The notes under the pieces were generated by a model, which saw only the letters and a program-made list of their open reading frames with translations, ran no database searches and was not told the origin of the DNA. Position numbers and translations under genes: made by a program. A DNA stretch of 64,000 nucleotides from contig VCJN01003119.1 of the NCBI GenBank assembly GCA_006384855.1, positions 157,298 to 221,297 of the forward strand, written 5' to 3'. The DNA is from Tetraselmis striata. Taxonomy: Eukaryota; Chlorophyta; Chlorodendrophyceae; Chlorodendrales; Chlorodendraceae. This document shows positions 13,204-23,359 of the stretch, one piece after another (within the stretch, counting starts at the first letter, position 1; each line of letters starts with the position of its first letter).

Positions 13204-14070
13204 TTATGATAATGCTATTATCATAGCCTGCCCGCCCACGCGTTTGCGGCGGAGCAAATAAATGTACCGAAGTGGTAACCGGATGTCGTGTATGTCTAGA
13301 AAGTACCACACATTTCGTAACTCCGCCATCAATATTGCAGAGCGGGACGTGAGGTTGGAGAGCACGTGGACTACCGCCTGGTAGTCCTCGTGCAGCAATA
13401 CATTGCGGCAAACGAGGTGAGGGAGAAAGGCATGTACCGCGAGACATACCGCTTTCAATTCCTTGTACGTCATGAGATATTGGCGGTCGTCCTCGTGCCA
13501 AATTCCGCGCGCCTCCTTGTGTGCGTTCAACACCGCCGCACCCCAGCCGTATTCGCTGCAGTCAATGTGCGGGTGGCAGGATTCCACGGGCCGCAAAATG
13601 GGGGCGCCACCGCGCCGAGTCGGCACATCGCGCCACCACTCTAGGTCGCGTATTAACCGGCGCGTCTGGTTCACGTCCCCGCCCCACGCCGAGCAGGAAC
13701 CTAGTAGGACGTTGTGCGCCTCCCGGAGGTAGAAACGCGCCGGCGAGCTAGCCATGTACATAAATCGGCCCTTTCCCATTAGTCCGGCGAGCAGGCGCGC
13801 ATGCACTCGACGGCGGCGGCGGACAGCGCGGCGGAGCAGGTCGCGGGCGAGCGCGGGCATCCAACGGAGCTTGTCAGGCGGGGCAAAGAAGCGCATCTCG
13901 GCCAGGTCGATCTCCAGCCCCATGTGTTGGAGACGCTAGGTAGGCTGGGGGTGGGCCTTGTTGAGGTGGCGGCCGAGGCCCAGGCGCCCCCACATGCGGT
14001 CCACCATTGCGAGTAGACGCATCGCCATCTCGCGGGACGGGGCTAGGAAGAGGACTAATCGTGGCGCTAC
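13204..14070 (-). pseudogene. DIRS-type reverse transcriptase/RNase H relic
   Basis: The reading frame begins within the RT palm/thumb ('RLVLFLAPSREMAMRLL', near 14070). It runs through 'GLGRHLNKAHPQPT', hits an in-frame TAG (13938-13936), and continues with 'RLQHMGLEID' and the connection region. It then enters an RNase H-like domain: 'IDCSEYGWGAAVL', 'YKELKAVCLAVHAF', a strand with 'LLHEDYQAVVHVL', and 'LTSRSAILMAELRNVWYFLD'. The 239 codons after the TAG are open. Known DIRS/Ngaro-like elements have Gln where the TAG sits (P-T-Q-x-L-x-H-L-G). The catalytic RT YxDD, the integrase or recombinase and the element termini are not present, so this is a fragment. Confidence 0.78.
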
Positions 14071-14239
14071 TCATCACGCTATTCTCTAGTACTCAGTGCA
14101 AGACATCGCTGCCGCACACATGCCTCCAGCCTGAAATAAAGTACTGCGGCGCTTATTAACGTTAAGCGGGGGTTAAGCTTGCTACATACATGCGCTTACT
14201 CGAGCTTACTATGTGGTAAGCGCGGGTACGCGGACCACG

Positions 14240-17200
14240 TTTCGACGAGTGCGAGTCAGAGGCATTACACAGCCCACCTCGCGAAGAGACACCGGACTTG
14301 GTCGTCTCCACTCGCATCCGCACCCAACCAACCCGCCCGGTTATCGCTAGAGGCATGACCACCGGGGGCGGCCCACAATCCGCCCAAAGCCACGGCCCCG
14401 GTCCCCGGGAGAGACGCGTGGCGCACAAACACACCTCCCCCCCGCCCGGTCAACTCTAGTTCTGCCCTCCCCCCACTCCGGAAGCTCCCCGCGGGCCACA
14501 CCCCGCCTCCCGGAAGACCTCACCGCCAGAGACACCTCCCCATACGCTGTCCGCCGCACGCGCCTCGTCCAAGAAACGGTCGACCGAATGGACCGCATTC
14601 CCCCCCGCATACGCATCCGCATCGCTAAAAGAATTGCCTCCCTGCTCAGCACGGGCGGCCCGCTCCACTCCCTCACTCCATCTCCCTCAGCCGCTCTCCC
14701 CAGTGATGACGAGCGGATGACCGACGAAGAACAAGACTCAGGCGCCGAGCTCGACGACTTGGTCAAAGAAGAAGACTACATGGACGCAGACGGAGAAGGC
14801 CTCCGAGCCCCCCTTGCCCACGAAAAAATCCCCATGCGCCCCAACGAAGCGCCAATCGCAACCTCCGCTGGCCTCGCGCCATCTATCATATTCCCCCAAA
14901 TCACAATCACCACTACCATAGGCTTGAGACGGCACCTCTATTGGTGGCGGAGACCCATGTACGGGGCGCGGGGCAGGGCGGGATGCCTCGGCTACCTCAG
15001 TCCGCCCGCGCTTCCTCTGCGGGACATACCCCACCAATGAGAATGGACGGCAACACGGCGCCGCCCTCGCTAGACGCCTACCCGATCAACAAGTCGAAGC
15101 AAGGTGCACATAGAGGCCAAACACTTAGAGGATACCTAGGGCTTTGTAATGAACTGGGCGCGGAAGACGGAGATGCCGCGAAGTCAGAGACAACAAACAT
15201 GAGGGGCGGCCCAAGGCTGCGACGGAAGGAGGCGGGGACGGACAAGAAAGAGGCTGGCCGGTAGCCTGAGCTGTAATACACACATGTGTCCCTACTATCT
15301 ATGGTTAGAGATGGCAGGCCCTAAGAGCAACTCAGCCTAGGCGGTGGAGAGCAGCATATTAGCATGTTGTAATCAATTTCAACTTCAATTTCTGGGCTGC
15401 CCCTCGCAGCCCCATGCACGCAACTGGTCGGCGCCTACCGACCACCGTTGTGTGCGGCCTCCGGGACCCCACGCAGAGATCTGGCGCCTTATCGTGCCGA
15501 TACTACGCGCGGCTAGCTAGTCGGCCTCGCCAAAGCCGCCGTTGCACCGTGTTCTCGGGTCGCTTCCGCAGTCGGGGCACGGAGCTGGTCAGCGACATCA
15601 TCGGGCCGCTACTGCATCCTAAGCTCCGGCAGCTTTCGCGGCTTGCTTGGGCAAAAAGTTGGTCGGCGACATCATCGGGCCGCCGCTGCACACTGTGCCC
15701 CCAGTCGCTTCCGCGGCCCAGTCACGCAGCTAGTCGGTGTCAACCGGTCGCCACTGCTCCACGTGCCACGGTCGCTTCCATAGACGCAGTTAGTCCGCGC
15801 CAACTACGGGCTGCCGCCGCACTATGTGCCACGGTGTCTTTCGCAGCCCGGACACGCAGCTTGTCGGCACCATTAGGCCGCCGCTGCACCCTGTCCCCGA
15901 GCCGCTTTCGCAACCCGGGCGCGCACTGGATCCGCGCCAACGGGCCCTCACTGCACCGTAGTGTGCCCCGGCTGCTTTCGCAGTCCGAGTACGCAGCCGG
16001 TGGGCGCCATCATGCCACCACTGCACTATGTGCCTCGGTTGCTTCCGAGGGCCGGACACGCGCGCAGCCGGTCGGCGCCAACGGGCCACCGCGGCACGTT
16101 GTTCCTCGGTCGCCTCCGCAGCACGGGCACGCGGCGGGTCGGCGCCATTATCGCGCCGCCACTGCACCCTGTGCCCGCCCGGTCCCTTCCGCATCCCGGG
16201 CACGCAGCTGTTCGGCGCCACCAGGCCGCCGCCGCACGTTGTGCACCGGCCACTTACGCGGTGCAGGCGGCACACACCTTGTCGGCGCCGAAGGGCCGTC
16301 GCTGCACGTTTTGCCCCGGTCGCTTTTGCAGCCCGGGTACGCACCTGGTCGGCGCCAATGGGCCACCGTTGCACATTGTGCCTCGGTTGCTTTCGCAGCT
16401 CGGGCACGAAGCCGGTCGGCGCCATCAGGCCGCCACTGTACATGTGCCCGCCCCGGTTGCTTTCGCGGCCCGTGCATTCAGGTGCTCGGCGCCATCGGGC
16501 CGCCGTTGCACATTGTGCTTCGGTCGCTTTCACAGTCCGGGCACGCAACTGGTCGGCGTCAACGGGCCGCCGCCGCACGCTTGGCTCGTCGGGCTGCCCC
16601 AGCTACATCCCCATCACCCTGCGCGGAGCTGGCTACCGACTACATCGTCCGATTCCCCCACCCGCCCTTCACGCGCCCCGCCGTGCGACGGTTGCCAGCC
16701 GTTTTTCTTAGGGGCGGTCGCTGCTCTCCCGTCCGGCCTCCGCCCTACTGCCGACGCCCAAGATTTGTCCGGCAATGTAGTGCATGCGCCATGATCCCTC
16801 AACTACTAGCAGTAGTTGGGGTTTCCTCTTCCCTTGGATACTTACCAGGCGCGGTACAGCACCAATACCGTGCTAGTAAGTCCACGTGGCGTGCCCGTAC
16901 CGCTCGAGGAGCTGCATCAACCCAGCAGCCCTCAGCAGCAATTTCATCGTCCGGTGGAAGTTGCCGTACGCTCGTACGGTACCACTGATGACCCCGCGCG
17001 CGGTCCCCGCCGACGCAGCCATCCCGGGTAGCGATGCTCCCGCATGCTGCTTCGTCGTGAGCTGAAAAGCACCAGGGGGCTAAGTTGTCTGTCGCCATCT
17101 TCCTCTGTCGCGGTGCACCCAACATGAGGTCGCGTCGCGACAGCCACACCCACCCTCCCTTCACTTCGCTCATTTTCGCTGGTCTGCCTCACGCTTTCCG

Positions 17201-17270
17201 GCCCCTCCCAAAAGCTTGTAATAGTGCCAAATAATCTTTTCGGCAATGTGCCTGCGCCCCCACACCGCCT
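14240..17270 (+). repeat. Dispersed 2-kb repeat, copy B, expanded by a minisatellite
   Basis: Homologous to 1445-3570 in the same orientation. The 14588-15040 section keeps an open frame of about 150 codons (with 'RIAKRIASLLSTGGPLHSL' and an acidic 'SDDERMTDEEQDSGAELDD' stretch). Copy A is broken there, so the frame may be an old element protein; no family was recognised. Between the blocks matching 2830 and 2860 of copy A, this copy carries an extra 1.2 kb of tandem repeats. Confidence 0.7.
15424..16595. repeat. 67-72-bp degenerate minisatellite, about 17 units
   Basis: A recurring phrase 'ggtcggcgcc' (or one-base variants) appears at about 15426, 15519, 15587, 15661, 15732, 15792, 15862, 15928, 15999, 16070, 16137, 16210, 16280, 16347, 16414, 16484 and 16551, so most spacings are 66-72 bp. 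Each unit also carries 'gggccgccgctgcac', 'ttgtgcc', 'ggtcgctttcgcag' and 'ccgggcacgcag'. The unit is very GC-rich and not a multiple of three. Long open frames on both strands (up to 524 codons) are therefore a by-product, not genes. Confidence 0.88.
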
Positions 17271-17878
17271 CCCTTGGAAGTCCTTGCGATCTCGGGTACA
17301 GGGAAGTCCTTGCGATACGGGTACCTCTGTACCTGTATCGGCCGGTACCTGTACCGTACGCTTTCCCTTTAACCAAACCCAGTAAAAAATGTGGTGCTGG
17401 CGCAGCACGACGACACGCCCGGGTTGCCATGACGAGAGAGCACACCATCAGACCGTGGCATGAGACGCCCTGCTGCGCCTGTCGCCCATCGGGACCCGAC
17501 AGGAATACCAGCCATCGCCGCAGCACTGTCGCACTTTCCCACCCTGTGCCGTCCCCTCTATGCACTCTTCGTTTCGTTGTTTCGTCCATCCACTCCATCG
17601 GCCAAACCCCCTCGCTACTCCTTAAGCAGGCACTCTGGTGCTGCCTTCGCGAGTTGCCGCCATTGCAAGTTCGCCGCTAGCGCCGCCTCTCGTGGATGGA
17701 GACGTGTACCGCCTCCCGCGCTGCTTTGCGCCAGCCCCGCTCCGCAGCCGCACGCCCGGCAGTCTCATCGAGGCCGGCCAGCCACTTACCTCACCATTCC
17801 GGCTTCGGGGTCGCCGTAAGGATAGGCCGTCGACAGCTTGACGCCACCCGCGCCGTTATCACCCAGCGCGAGAGTAGT
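17271..17878. other. 5' region of the selenocysteine lyase gene
   Basis: GC-rich region with no supported exon of its own. It probably includes the promoter and 5' UTR of the gene starting at 17879. No TATA-like element was convincing. Confidence 0.4.
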
Positions 17879-20494
17879 ATGGCGGCGGGTAAAAGCCGGC
17901 TGGGCGAGGAGTTGCCCTACTGCCGCGACTGCGTCTACCTGGATTACAACGCAACGACTCCCATCTTCCCAGAGGTATGGGTACGCATAGCGGTGTCAGG
18001 CTGTGTGACGTGTCCGCAGGCATCCAGGACGCCTATTCATACCTGGTAGGAGCGAAAGGCCATATCACTGTTGCCCAGTCAATTCTGACCGCGGTTGCGC
18101 CTCCCGTGCAGGTTGCGGAGGAGATGCAGCCTTTCCTCTATGAAGCCTTCGGGTACTGCCACGCAACCACTTATGTTGCTCACGCCCTGCGAATGCATGA
18201 TATGGTCGCGATCAAGCCAGAGGAACATGAAATCCGCCATGGCGCCCTCTGACTCGTTTTCCTGTCCTTGCCTGCTGCAGAAATCCGTCCAGCGTGCACG
18301 CGTACGGGAAGAAGGCAAGTCTCCTGTAGTTTTTGATGTGGGGTTAACACGCAGTTGATGCTAGTGGCATCACGCTTTACACCCCAGCTTGTAGCGGTTG
18401 GTCCTGCAGGTCATCGGCGCTTGAGGGCTGCTTTTGTGTGTGTCTGTTGATCAGTGCAAGGATGCGGTGGATCTGGCAAGGCAGCGCGTGGCCACTGCCG
18501 TGGGGGCTTCCAGCCCGGATGAGGTGAGCTTGCATTCACCTTTGGTCGGCAGGCTGTGCAGAACATGCCACCATGGCAGCGAATTAGTGCCCGCCTGGTG
18601 TGCCACGGCGCAGATATACTTCACATCGTGCGGCACAGAGAGCGACAACTGGGCGATTCTCAGCGCGATAGGCAACAGCGATGCGGAAGTCCCGCACGTG
18701 GTCACAACAAACATTGAACACCCGGCCATCTCGGAAATGCTGCGCTCGCTGGAGCGGCAGGTTGCCCCCCAGTCTCCTCCCCCTGTCCAGTGCCTGGCGT
18801 GGCAGCCAGAGCAGCGCCTCGTCCACTGTTGGCCTTAGCCCCGCACAAGCATCCAGAGATGCTGATCTACCCGCCCGCTGGTTGCGCATGTTTAGGGAAA
18901 GATCACTTTCACAGCGGTGGGCGTGTCCCACGAAGGCATCGTGAGCGTCGACGACATCGAGGCGGCTCTTCGCCCCGAGACGTGCTTGATAACAATTATG
19001 CACGGCAACAACGAGATAGGGGCGCTACAACCCATCAAGGAAATCGCGCAGAGGGTAGATGGGATGGACATCCTGGTGCACACTGACGCGGCGCAGAGCC
19101 TGGGCAAGGTAGCTTCAGCTTGAACCCCCTAGCTCTCCGTATGATCACGAGGCTGGTTCCCCTGTTTGAGCTGGCCACATGCATGATCTCTGCGTGCTCT
19201 GCCTGCAGGTCAAGGTGGATGTGCAGGACATGGGCGTTGACATGGCGACGTTTGTCGGGCACAAGATTGGAGCCCCAAAGGTGCAACCCGATGCCGTGAG
19301 ACTGACGCTTGCTGCCTGCATCAGAGAAGCCCGCGTCCGTCCGCCTGCCTCACTCCCTGCGGGTGCCGCACTGCAGGGGGTGGGAGCCTTATACGTCAGG
19401 AGCGGGGTGAAGCTGCCACCCCTGCTCTTGGGCGGAGCGCAGGTTGGCACCGGACCGTCTGGCTGATAATGTCATGAGTCAGCTGCCCGTGGATGGTGAT
19501 ATTGACACTTAGCGCGATTAACGGCTTGTCATCCCCTTGGGGCTGTCTACTCGGGAACTTGCAGGAGAGGGGGATGCGCGCCGGCACAGAGAGCGTGCTT
19601 CTGCTGAGCGGCTTTGGCAAGGCAGCAGACATGCTGGTCAGCGATGGCGAGGCCTTGTTCGAGCACCAGCGGGAGATGCGCGCCTACTTGAGGGCATGCC
19701 TGGAGCAGACGCTCCCGGCGGTACGGCCGTGCGCCGGCATGACTTCCTACCATCCACGCTGTCCGCGACCAGCCAAAGCAGGGCGCTGATCCGCACACTC
19801 GCGCATGCGCAGGATCGCCTTCGGTTCAACGGCCCCACCTGCGACACCAAGCGGACCGCCAACACCCTCAACGTGAGCATAAAGGGTGTGAATGCCTCGC
19901 TGCTGTTGCTGGAGCTGAAGGTGTGGGCCATCCTTCTTCGCTACATACCCCTCGTCAGGGGCTGCCCGGACGCTGCACTGGTGCAAACATCTGATATGGC
20001 ATGCTTCGCAAGGGTCCGATGCTAACGCGCCCTTTCATTCGACTGCCGCTTCTTCAGGACACCGTCGCCGCCTCAGCGGGTGCTGCCTGCAAGCGAGGAC
20101 AGGGAGCTATGCTTTCCGACACACTGAAGGCCATCGATGTAAGATAAGGTTCCATTGGCTAGATCAATCAACACACCGCTTTTCATGTGCCATTCTGCTG
20201 GGCTAGGTTCGCATGACAATAACAGAATGAGTGTGTCTGTGGTTTGAGTCGGATCAACCCCCCCCCCCCCCCCCCCCCCCCTCCCCCCCCAAGCCTCTGT
20301 GGGGCATTCTTGAGCGAAAGCCGTGTGATGTCCTGCCGCAGGTGCCGGCTGAGTATGCACTCGGGACGATCCGCCTCTCCGTGGGGCGGCACACCTCCAA
20401 GGCTGAGATCGACCGCGCGGTGCAGCACATCCTTGCAGCGTGCGAGTCGCAGGGCGTTCACAGCACCAGCATGCCCAGGTTGAGTGTCGACTGA
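17879..20494 (+). CDS. Selenocysteine lyase / cysteine desulfurase-like PLP enzyme
   Basis: Twelve exons join in frame to 411 residues: 17879-17974, 18112-18152, 18281-18314, 18455-18523, 18614-18760, 18896-19108, 19209-19280, 19377-19442, 19565-19720, 19813-19920, 20058-20138 and 20342-20494 (TGA). It is a class V aminotransferase fold: 'YLDYNATTP' at the N-terminus, 'GNPSSVHAYG', 'FTSCGTESDN', 'NIEHPAI' (His 116), 'VHTDAAQSLGK', PLP lysine in 'VGHK' (Lys 219), and catalytic Cys in 'SAGAACKRG' (Cys 345). The tail 'IRLSVGRHTSKAEID' and the SAGAAC loop resemble animal SCLY (Sec to Ala plus selenide) more than NifS/IscS, so a role in selenium recycling is plausible; Cys desulfuration is the alternative. 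No targeting peptide is seen. Intron 3 has a GC donor (gcaagt); intron 11 holds a poly-C run. Confidence 0.9.
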
Positions 20495-20647
20495 CGGCTG
20501 GATGGCGGAGGCCTCCGCGCTCATGAGCGTTTGTGTTGTGCCCGTGGGTTAGCCTGATAACCGCGCGCGCCAAATGGCACAGCGGCGCGACCTATTAAAG
20601 CGCGACAGTGATGTAGCCGGTGCATCAAGATTAAGCAGCTTTAAGGA

Positions 20648-20652
20648 TGTAA
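20648..20652 (+). promoter_or_regulatory. TGTAA poly(A) motif of the lyase gene
   Basis: TGTAA lies 154 nt after the TGA stop. This is the usual green-algal polyadenylation motif. Confidence 0.55.
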
Positions 20653-20758
20653 TACATAGCTTGCATATTCATTCAGCACATAGTATGGCAATGCATTTTG
20701 ATGCACAGGGGAGGGATAGGTAGATGATGAGGAGAGGCTGCGGGAAACGCGGCAGACA

Positions 20759-20763
20759 TTACA
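20759..20763 (-). promoter_or_regulatory. TGTAA poly(A) motif of the NDUFA3-like gene
   Basis: TGTAA on the minus strand, about 340 nt beyond the TAG at 21104. The distance is longer than for the other genes, so the assignment is tentative. Confidence 0.35.
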
Positions 20764-21103
20764 GGGTCCAGGTCATGCGGCGACATTCAGCAACTAGCGT
20801 GGAATCCATCGGCTAGTGTCATTGCGGGCTGCAGCAGATGCGCTCTTGTGTGCACCGAGCTGGGGCTGCTGGCAGCTCGCCGGCCCCTCTTCCTGGCTGA
20901 CATGCCAACTGTGAAGCGCTCCCCTCATGCGCTCTTGAACGATCCGATCAGCTGTGGCGAGGCAGGACAACACACCGTGCATGTGAGCCTTCTGAATGGC
21001 CCGTTCCAAGTGTGCATGTTGCCGCTTGGAATGGCCCTCAGAAAGACAGCCTCGCCCCCCTGCCCAGCCTAGCTGGGGCAACCAAGCAAGTCCCCGACGG
21101 CGG

Positions 21104-21546
21104 CTAGGCGCGTACCGTCTTCACAGCAGGGGCCTGCGGGATGTCTGCGGTGTAGTAGCCCAGCTGCTTGCGGATAGGAGGGATCGTGAGCGGCATGAGC
21201 AACCCTGTGCGCGAGTGGCACAAGCAAGGCACACCATCAGCACTGGAATGGGACGCCCTGGGGCGCAGCACCAGACCTCGGCCAGCCTGAACCCAGGAAA
21301 AGGAGCGGTGCATAGCAGGGCACCCGCTTAGGGTTTCGACCCAGGAGGCGGGGCTGCCGGCAGAGCTGAGTCCACGCGTAGTCAGACGCCCCCAAGTGAC
21401 GCCCACGCGCAGCAGGTCGCAGACCCGGGGGCAAGCTCCCCGCAGAGCGCACACTTATTCCCCCAGCGGCGCTCACCCAGACAGCCGAGGCCGATGCTCC
21501 ACACCAGCACGGGCTCAGTCGCCGCCAACGTGCGGAACCACCCCAT
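21104..21546 (-). CDS. Small complex I subunit-like protein (NDUFA3/B9-like)
   Basis: Two exons, 21546-21477 and 21204-21104 (TAG), join at a phase-1 intron to 56 residues. The order is 'MGWFRTLAATEPVLVWSIGL', one membrane helix, 'MPLTIPPIRKQLGYYTADIP' and a short polar tail. The pattern of an EPVLV start, a single helix, a Pro-rich turn and a short matrix or intermembrane tail matches the B9/NDUFA3 accessory subunit of mitochondrial NADH dehydrogenase, which is of similar size in plants and algae. Both splice junctions are canonical (gtgagc...cacag) and the frame is kept exactly. Small size makes the family call uncertain; it could be another single-span mitochondrial protein. It converges on the lyase gene. 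Confidence 0.6.
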
Positions 21547-22515
21547 CCCGGCTACGCTGCTGCTTGCCTGGCTGCGGGGCTGCAAAGGCTGGGGATCCCA
21601 GCCGGTATACTGCAGGCGCTGGTGTGGAAGTGCGGATCAACTGCGCAGGTGAAGAGCGTGGCGGCAGGTCGCAAGCTTGGGACGTGCGCGGGTAGGTCGG
21701 GTAGGCGGCAGGGCGGTGAGCTGCTGCGCGCAGCGGGCTTGCTCTGTATCCTCGTCCCGCCATCAGTGCGCAGTCGTCGAGGCACAGCCGAACGTCAGCG
21801 CTGAAAGAGCGGCCTTCACACGATTATTTCACGAACATCGCGACTATTAGTTGTACGTACATCCGCTGCTTTCACCTTGTTTCGCCGCGCCTATCTACAG
21901 ATTATTGCTAGTCGTTACTCGTATCAGATTAAGAATGCCAAGACAAATTGCAATAATTTAATACTATACCAGTACCTGGACGTGTCAAATCGTATTTATA
22001 TCGCGAGAAAATCATAAAATGATGCTGCCCGTACCTACACGTAAGTTATCGACTATAATTGGTTTATTGAAAGTCAATAATGTTTGAAATCCTCGATTTT
22101 ATATCGGCAATTCAGAATGCGTTACTGCTGCGGTCAAACCTCATACTTATATAGTGTGAGGAGATATATTCCACGAGATATAGGGCTTTACGATACACTC
22201 TCGCAGTGTGTCATCCGCGGATCCTCCGCCGCGCTGCTTTTCATGGAGCGCGGCTAGCTACGACGAAAAGATAGAGATTAAATAATATATATAATAATAT
22301 CCATATATATATAGTCGCTATATATTGATGATCTCTTCGTCATCATCAGCATATGAATTGGTTATATTACATGAGCTAGCAGCAGAAGGCGATATCAGCA
22401 AATGAATTACTCTATAGCGAGAGTCAGACGCAGCAGCATCAGAATCGCTGCTCTCGCTCCGCATGATCCTTAAATATGCGCTGCGCTGCTGCCTGCTGGC
22501 GCCCGGCGGCTCGTT
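21547..22515. other. Intergenic, partly AT-rich; no gene recognised
   Basis: The 21840-22480 part is AT-rich with many short inverted phrases (for example around 22265-22335). It lies between the divergent starts of the NDUFA3-like gene (-) and ZC3H15 (+). Confidence 0.4.
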
Positions 22516-22735
22516 TTTGGTTTTTTCGTCCCCGAGACAGGACTGGCACCAGTGAAACCCTTATTGCAGCGTCTCTACGACGGCCGTTTAGGCAGAAATC
22601 CAGTTACGGAAATCCCTGGGTAGGCGACGCTCCGTTATAGTCATTAAGCAAATTGCGGAAGCATTCCGCAAGACTAATTGAAGGCCAGTGATAGAATTTC
22701 CAGCACTGCTGTTAATTATTGGATCACTGGCGGCT
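22516..22735 (+). repeat. Dispersed 'gcgtctcta' repeat, copy 1 of 3
   Basis: Shares, in order, 'ccgagacaggactgg', 'gcagcgtctctac', 'agttacggaaatccct', 'gatagtcat/caagcaaatt', 'gcaagactaa', 'cagtgatagaatttccagcac' and 'ggatcact' with 40480-40640, and its first half with 33795-33910. It has no coding capacity and could be a SINE or a deletion derivative of a larger element. Confidence 0.6.
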
Positions 22736-23359
22736 CGTTATTCGGCCCGAGCGAAATCTCCTGCTGATGCGCGCGCTGCGCGTGCACGGCGCGGGGGACG
22801 ACGCGCCGGCGGCGGCGGCGCCAGCACTATGAGTGCTCGGGCGGCTTCGGCCAATGTCCCGGGGCGAACTTTACTTTACTTTTACTATGAGTGCTCGTAC
22901 CCGAGTACGGGACTTGTACCGTACATGTACCTGTACCTGTACCTGTACCGTACCACCCTGCGCTCCATCGTTCTATATATACATCTTTTTGGTTACAGGG
23001 AGAGCGTCCAGAGAATGCACGCAAAGTATCGTTCCATATATCGTTCTATCAACAGCAGTGGTCCGCGTCACCGGCGGTGCCTCCCCTTCAGATCACCGGT
23101 TGCCGGGTCCCCAACAGCGCGCACAGGCCTTGGTGACACCGCGGACATCGCCGGCGTGTGGGCGGCTGACAGGCGAGGTGAGCTGCAGCGGTGGGGGGCG
23201 CGCGTGGCGATAGCACCCGATAGGGCAGCAGAGCGACCGCCGCCAACCCCCCCCCCCCCCCCCCCCCCCCCCTGTCATCCTCATCGTACCCGCGATCGCC
23301 GACTGTTAGTTTAGGCGCGACACGCCAGCTCGCTGACAGGCCGGCTTGTTCACAGCATA
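22736..23359. other. Upstream region of ZC3H15
   Basis: Contains a fragment of the 12.4-kb repeat family (22845-22885), a 'tgtacc' short tandem (22920-22950) and a C run (about 23250-23271). No exon is supported. Confidence 0.4.

Noticed and set aside
15414..16988. A 524-codon open frame on the plus strand
   Set aside because: It lies on the 67-72-bp GC-rich minisatellite. The repeat length is not a multiple of three, and both strands are open, so absence of stops follows from composition.
22915..22955. Telomere-like or regulatory 'tgtacc' repeats
   Set aside because: Short tandem of a palindromic hexamer; not a known telomere motif and not at a contig end.
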